From: Treponema sp.
Lineage (GTDB): Bacteria > Spirochaetota > Spirochaetia > Treponematales > Treponemataceae
DNA length: 64,000 bases
Direction: 5' to 3'
Assembly: GCA_017446265.1 (NCBI GenBank)
Contig: JAFSRD010000006.1
Span: 1-64,000 of the forward strand
The notes under the pieces were generated by a model, which was not told the origin of the DNA, made no database searches, and was given only the letters and a program-made list of their open reading frames with translations. This document shows, piece by piece, positions 59,775 through 64,000 of the stretch (positions are counted from its first letter, which is position 1; each line of letters opens with the position of its first letter). Both the position numbers and the translations under genes were made by a program.

Positions 59775-61661
59775 CTACTCCATTCTGCGCTTGTTTTGCG
59801 TCAAGTGGTTAAAACCGAGCGCGCTTACAGACTCTTCATACGTTTGATTTGCAAATATGCCTTGTATGATGATGTTCGTTGCATATGGCGCCCACCATTC
59901 CCACTCGTTTACTGCTTCAACGAGCGTCGCTACGACAACCTGCTCTTCTACAGGCGCATCATACGGTGCGTATGCAACCATCCATGAGTGCCAGCTGTCT
60001 TTATATTGTGCAACTTCGGAAGTGCCTGTTTTTCCCGCGCTCTGCACGAGCCTGTTGCGCATAGGATACTCTGGGGTACCGCTCGTAATCGTGTAGCGGC
60101 AGTATTCCTGCACTGTCTTCCATACATCTGGAAGCATGTCTGAACGAAAAAGCACTTGGGGTTGCACTTCTTCAATTACGTCATTTGTAACAGGATCGCG
60201 CACTTCTTTTAAAAGATGCGGTTTGTAGACAATGCCGCTGTTGCACACCATCGCCATCATGTTTGCAACTTGCAGCGGCGTTGCAAGGACATATCCCTGC
60301 CCAATAGACGCAGACATGGTGTCTCCACCGAGCCACCGCTCGTGATACCGTCGCTCTTTCCACTCTGCTGTAGGCATGAATCCACGCGACTGGCTCGGCA
60401 GATCTATGGCGGCATTTTTTCCTATGCCAAATAGCGTTGCGTATTTTGCAATTTTATCAATGCCAAGATAGTCGCGTCCGAGCGTCCAAAAATAGACGTC
60501 GCATGACTGGGCAAGCCCGTTTTTTAAGTCGAGCCAGCCGTGTCCCGGCTCGTGAATGTGGCAGTGGAATATCCTGTCGCCATAGTCAAGCTTTCCTGCG
60601 CATTCAATTTTTTCAAATGGTGAAAGCGTTTTTTCATTGAGCATTGCAGCTGCCATTATTATTTTAAATGTGGAACCGGGCGGATATGATGCTGCCACTG
60701 CCCTGTTCAAAAGCGGATTGTCGGGATTTTCTACAAGCTTAAGGTATTCAGATGAGACATCGGCGGTGCTGAAAATGTTCGGGTCATAGTATGGGTACGA
60801 CACGAGCGCAAGAATTTCACCTGTAGCCGGACGCAACACGACGACTGCCCCTATCCGCTCACCGAGTGTTTTTTCTGCAAGCGTCTGTATTCTTGTGTCT
60901 ATAGTGAGCACAAGATTTTTTCCCATCTGCGGCGGCGTTATGAGCGGTGCATCGGATATGATGCGACCGTACACATCTACGGTGCGGCTCTCATTTCCAG
61001 GTACGCCTTGCAACAACGCATCATACTGTTTTTCTATGCCTGCTTTGCCGACAATGCTTCCACGTGTATATCCTTGATTGTACATGACATTGATTTCTTC
61101 CTGCGTAATTTCTCCAACGTAGCCTATTATGTGTGAGAGCGAACCTGTTTCAATGTAGTTGCGTATGGGGCGTGAACTCCATGACACGCCGGGCAAATCT
61201 GTGCAGTTTTCGGCAATGTTCGCAATCGTTTCAAACGGCACATTCGTCTTTACGGCGATTGCCGTATACGATTTTCTCCGTTCACTTGGAATGCGCGCGT
61301 CTATGTCAAATTTTGAGATGCCAAGATACTGCGAAAGCCGTGTCGCCACTGTGTCGTAGTAACCTGCGGGAATTTCTGCAGGTGTTATTTCAACAATAAA
61401 CGTGTTTGCATTTATGACTATGGGCGATATGGCGTTTCTGTCAAATATTTCGCCACGCTGTGCAGAAATGCGTGACGTTTGACTTGAAATGGTGCGCGAC
61501 TGCGCGCGATAGAAGTCTCCTTGCACCACTTGTATCGAAAAAAGACGGTGTATATATATGACAAACGACGTGGCAATAATGAACGCAAGCGCAATGATTC
61601 GCTTGTTTTTGTCAATAAAAGAAGTGTCCGCGCCATGCTCTTTTCTAAAGCTACTGTACAT
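59775..61661 (-). CDS. mrdA: Penicillin-binding protein 2 (elongasome transpeptidase)
   Basis: A 628-residue class B PBP. One N-terminal TM (ALAFIIATSFVIYIHRLFSI), a dimer/pedestal domain (about 55-260), and the transpeptidase domain with catalytic SxxK as YPPGSTFK (Ser330, Lys333), SxN-type motif as SCD (AQSCDVYFW), and KTG in SAGKTGTSE (near 545). GAGGTG site upstream of the ATG. It works with RodA, MreC and MreD. Four bases after mreD. Confidence 0.94.
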   Translation of the reverse strand: MYSSFRKEHGADTSFIDKNKRIIALAFIIATSFVIYIHRLFSIQVVQGDFYRAQSRTISSQTSRISAQRGEIFDRNAISPIVINANTFIVEITPAEIPAGYYDTVATRLSQYLGISKFDIDARIPSERRKSYTAIAVKTNVPFETIANIAENCTDLPGVSWSSRPIRNYIETGSLSHIIGYVGEITQEEINVMYNQGYTRGSIVGKAGIEKQYDALLQGVPGNESRTVDVYGRIISDAPLITPPQMGKNLVLTIDTRIQTLAEKTLGERIGAVVVLRPATGEILALVSYPYYDPNIFSTADVSSEYLKLVENPDNPLLNRAVAASYPPGSTFKIIMAAAMLNEKTLSPFEKIECAGKLDYGDRIFHCHIHEPGHGWLDLKNGLAQSCDVYFWTLGRDYLGIDKIAKYATLFGIGKNAAIDLPSQSRGFMPTAEWKERRYHERWLGGDTMSASIGQGYVLATPLQVANMMAMVCNSGIVYKPHLLKEVRDPVTNDVIEEVQPQVLFRSDMLPDVWKTVQEYCRYTITSGTPEYPMRNRLVQSAGKTGTSEVAQYKDSWHSWMVAYAPYDAPVEEQVVVATLVEAVNEWEWWAPYATNIIIQGIFANQTYEESVSALGFNHLTQNKRRME

Positions 61662-61664
61662 GTG

Positions 61665-62171
61665 CTACACCTCTTTTTGCGCTGGAACAAGCTGTGCTTT
61701 GAATATGCTTAATAATTTGAATACGAGCGGAGCAAGCAACGCATTGCATGCAAGCTCAAAGAAAAATGGAACTGTCGCTATGTGGTACACAGTAGAAACA
61801 CTCGGAAACGAAATCGATATAATCCACATAAAAAGTGATTTTGTTGCTGTTGCAAATAGCCCAAACAATGCAGGTATAAAAAAACCATAAAAATTAAATG
61901 TCGTACCGATGATTCCTGCAATGTAGCCTATGAGCGTACGATACAGACAGTTGAATCCAAACGGAACGCCAGAGAGAAAGTCGAGGAATATACCCGAAAT
62001 AAAACCGTTTATCTCGCCGGACAACTTGCCACCTTGCAGTGCAAAGTAGAGCGTACACAAAAGCAGCAAATCGGGAACAGAGGGCAGAATGGCAATATTT
62101 GAAAGAATGGCAGTCTCGATGAGCACAGCGCAAAAGAGTATGACAGCTGAAAGAATATACGGCTTTATCAT
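61665..62171 (-). CDS. mreD: Rod shape-determining protein MreD
   Basis: A 168-residue membrane protein with about five TM segments, in the mreD position between mreC and mrdA. Family features: short hydrophobic, GFISGIFLDFLSGVPFGFNCLYRTLIGYIAGIIG, with the DxxSGxPFG pattern. It overlaps mreC by four bases (ATGA). Divergent in sequence like all MreD; gene order makes the call secure. Confidence 0.88.
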   Translation of the reverse strand: MIKPYILSAVILFCAVLIETAILSNIAILPSVPDLLLLCTLYFALQGGKLSGEINGFISGIFLDFLSGVPFGFNCLYRTLIGYIAGIIGTTFNFYGFFIPALFGLFATATKSLFMWIISISFPSVSTVYHIATVPFFFELACNALLAPLVFKLLSIFKAQLVPAQKEV

Positions 62172-63031
62172 TCTTCTACTGCCTTGCTCTTTTGGTCAAC
62201 AACGATGACAGTTTCAAGCCGTGAAAAATCTATGATGGGAGCTATGGTTATATCAAGCGAAGAGTCGTAGTCTATTGTGCGTATTTCTGAAATTGTGCCT
62301 ATTGGCATGTTGCGCATGTAATTGCCGTTTTCTCCTGATGTAACGATGACATCTCCATAGTGCAGTTCATCAAGGACGCGCTTTTTAATGTACTTCATTG
62401 AAAGGATTTGATTATTGCCGCCAAGCCCGGATACAAGTCCTATGTCGCGCGTGTTCTGTATGCGCGCAGAGATGATGCAGTCAATATTGTAAATCGGCAT
62501 GACAGTGCTCGTAAACTTTCCTACTTCAACAATTTTTCCGACAAGCCCAATATCGCCATTTTGATATGCAATGACAGGCATGTTTTTGTTTATGCCGTTC
62601 ACGCTGCCTCTGTCAATTGTAAGCAGTGCATGCGGTTTGTCAATGTCGCGCGAGATGATATTTGCAGGAAAACTTTCCTGCTCTACTGTCTCTATAAAGC
62701 CAAGTTGTTCTTTGAGCTGTTCGTTTTCTTTGCGTATCTCTGCATTTGTGCGGCGCATCTGCTCGTAGTTTTCAAGTTTTTTTGCAAGCTCGTCGTAATC
62801 TCGTTTTAATGCAGTAAGTTCACGCACCGCGCCGACAGTATTTTGCACAGAGCTGACAACGATGTACACGCCCTTTTGCGCAACTGAAAGAATTGAAAAT
62901 CCTATTTTCTTAAAGTTGATGATAAAACTGCCTGAAGTACATGCGAGAAACACACCCGAAATGAGCATAAATATGACGAGTAGAAATTCAGGAAGCCTGA
63001 ATTTTAAAGATGATATGTTGCGTACTTTCAT
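62168..63031 (-). CDS. mreC: Rod shape-determining protein MreC
   Basis: A 287-residue bitopic protein. N-terminal TM (EFLLVIFMLISGVFLACTSG), a coiled coil (about 75-110, YDELAKKLENYEQMRRTNAEI), then the beta-barrel MreC domain (about 115-280) with PANIISRDIDKPHALLTIDRGSVNGINKNMPVI and GDVIVTSGENGNYMRNMPIGTIS. It links MreB to PBP2 and RodA. Six bases after mreB. Length is typical. Confidence 0.93.
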   Translation of the reverse strand: MKVRNISSLKFRLPEFLLVIFMLISGVFLACTSGSFIINFKKIGFSILSVAQKGVYIVVSSVQNTVGAVRELTALKRDYDELAKKLENYEQMRRTNAEIRKENEQLKEQLGFIETVEQESFPANIISRDIDKPHALLTIDRGSVNGINKNMPVIAYQNGDIGLVGKIVEVGKFTSTVMPIYNIDCIISARIQNTRDIGLVSGLGGNNQILSMKYIKKRVLDELHYGDVIVTSGENGNYMRNMPIGTISEIRTIDYDSSLDITIAPIIDFSRLETVIVVDQKSKAVEE

Positions 63032-63037
63032 AACACC

Positions 63038-64000
63038 CTATTCGTCAAGATTTTCATAACCTGCTCTATTTTTGAACAGCTCAAACGCCTCCCCCGCCCC
63101 TATTGCAACGCATTCAAGCGGATGCTCTACAAGGATGACGGGAACGCCTGTCTCTTTTGAAATAAGTTTCGGCAAACCTTTGAGCATTGAGCCGCCGCCT
63201 GTCATAACAATGCCGCGCTCCACAATGTCTGCCGCAAGCTCCGGCGGCGTATGGCCGAGCGTGCTCTTTATCTCGTCAACGATTCGCGTAACTGGGTCTT
63301 TAAGCGCTTCGCGCACTTCAACGCTGTCAATTTCAAGGCGGCGTGGAAGCCCCGTGATTGCATCCGTTCCCTTGAGTTCCATCTTTTCAATATTTTTGTC
63401 GGGGGTTGCGTTGCCAATTTGAATTTTAAGCCGTTCCGCAGTTTGCCTGCCAATTATTAAATTGTGAACATTTTTTACGTGTTTCACAATTGCCTCGTCA
63501 AATTTGTCGCCGCCAATTCTTATTGCACTTGTGATAACCATGTTGCCAAGCGAAATGACGCTCACTTCTGTAGTGCCGCCGCCTATGTCGCATACCATGT
63601 GGCCGGCAGGTTCAAAAATAGGAATTTTTGCACCGATTGCGGCAGCTCGAGACTCAGTAATCGTCTTTACTTCTTTTGCACCTGAGCGCAACGCAGCTTC
63701 TTTTACTGCACGTTTTTCAACATCAGTGATGCATGATGGAATTCCTATCATCATGCGTGTGGGTCTGAAAAGTTGTCCACGCGGAGTAATCTTTGAAATA
63801 AAATATTTTATCATCTTTTCGGTGCTGTCTATATCAGCAATTACACCGTCAGAAAGCGGACGAATTGCGATTATGTTGCTTGGCGTTTTGTCGAGCATGC
63901 TTTTTGCTTCAGAACCAACAGCAAAAATTTGCTTTGTGCCTTTTTCCACCGCGACGACAGACGGCTCGTCAATGACTATGCCTTTGCCGCGCACATAGAT
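63038..64000 (-). CDS. mreB: Rod shape-determining protein MreB (5' end outside window)
   Basis: An actin-like filament protein, cut by the right edge; the visible part covers about 320 residues from IYVRGKGIVIDEPSVVAV onward, so only about 20-25 N-terminal residues are missing. Phosphate and nucleotide motifs: IGIPSCITDVEKRAVKEAA, MVCDIGGGTTEVSVISLG, GGDKFDEAIVKHV and IVMTGGGSMLKGLPKLI. First gene of the elongasome operon; it gives rod (here helical) shape by guiding PBP2/RodA. Confidence 0.95.
   Translation of the reverse strand: MYVRGKGIVIDEPSVVAVEKGTKQIFAVGSEAKSMLDKTPSNIIAIRPLSDGVIADIDSTEKMIKYFISKITPRGQLFRPTRMMIGIPSCITDVEKRAVKEAALRSGAKEVKTITESRAAAIGAKIPIFEPAGHMVCDIGGGTTEVSVISLGNMVITSAIRIGGDKFDEAIVKHVKNVHNLIIGRQTAERLKIQIGNATPDKNIEKMELKGTDAITGLPRRLEIDSVEVREALKDPVTRIVDEIKSTLGHTPPELAADIVERGIVMTGGGSMLKGLPKLISKETGVPVILVEHPLECVAIGAGEAFELFKNRAGYENLDE

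Overview
The window looks like chromosome from a host-associated spirochaete of the genus Treponema. The supports are a P83/100-family antigen gene, an Rnf-like locus, the gene order mreB-mreC-mreD-mrdA-rodA, several secreted proteins of treponemal style, two methyl-accepting chemotaxis proteins and PilZ-domain proteins. I judge this from protein families and layout; I could not run a database search. Gene density is high and no stretch of more than 300 bases lacks a gene. The window opens inside a GC-rich Rhs/SpvB-like remnant and closes inside mreB, so both end genes are incomplete.

Layout. 1-433: end of a truncated Rhs/SpvB-type gene, ending in a terminator-like hairpin. 443-8882 (minus): malic enzyme, leuC-leuD, an HMA-like small protein, rlmN, a TPR protein, a small hypothetical, rsmD and an ankyrin protein. 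8900-12258 (plus): rpsF-ssb-rpsR-rplI, then dnaB. 12268-16935 (minus): P83/100, a beta-propeller-like secreted protein and a TrmA-family RNA methyltransferase. 16993-22061 (minus): a complete five-gene Opp/Dpp/Nik-type ABC importer with a strong promoter and an 18-bp near-palindrome at the predicted start; its composition differs from its neighbours and suggests transfer. 22130-26080: alpha/beta hydrolase, pcnB, a P-loop protein and a pseudouridine synthase. 26152-34108 (plus): a divergent PAP2 membrane protein, two unknown membrane proteins, rnfC-D-G-E-A homologues and a GH57-like protein. 34214-38718 (plus): metG, a FemAB-like transferase and rnz, then a small repeat cluster. 38925-51954: CPBP protease, PilZ protein, repeat-containing secreted protein, comEC-like, rsmA, YggS-family, two pseudouridine synthases, a chemoreceptor, tRNA-Leu(CAG), and three overlapping minus-strand genes (secreted protein, pseudo-receiver, zinc ribbon). 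52027-58338: mfd, a small protein and a second chemoreceptor. 58443-64000 (minus): rodA, mrdA, mreD, mreC, mreB, the elongasome operon.

The most unusual content is the Rnf-like locus at 28022-32014. RnfC keeps both [4Fe-4S] motifs but lacks the usual nucleotide/FMN motifs. RnfD and RnfG lack a visible flavinylation SGAT motif, RnfE and RnfA lack the conserved cysteine motifs, and there is no rnfB. Two unknown membrane proteins precede it in the same direction. The next gene is a GH57-fold protein whose nucleophile and acid positions are both substituted. A second theme is transcription: several genes (metG, the ankyrin gene, the PAP2 gene, one pseudouridine synthase, the alpha/beta hydrolase) have a -10 box six or seven bases before the start codon, which predicts leaderless mRNAs.
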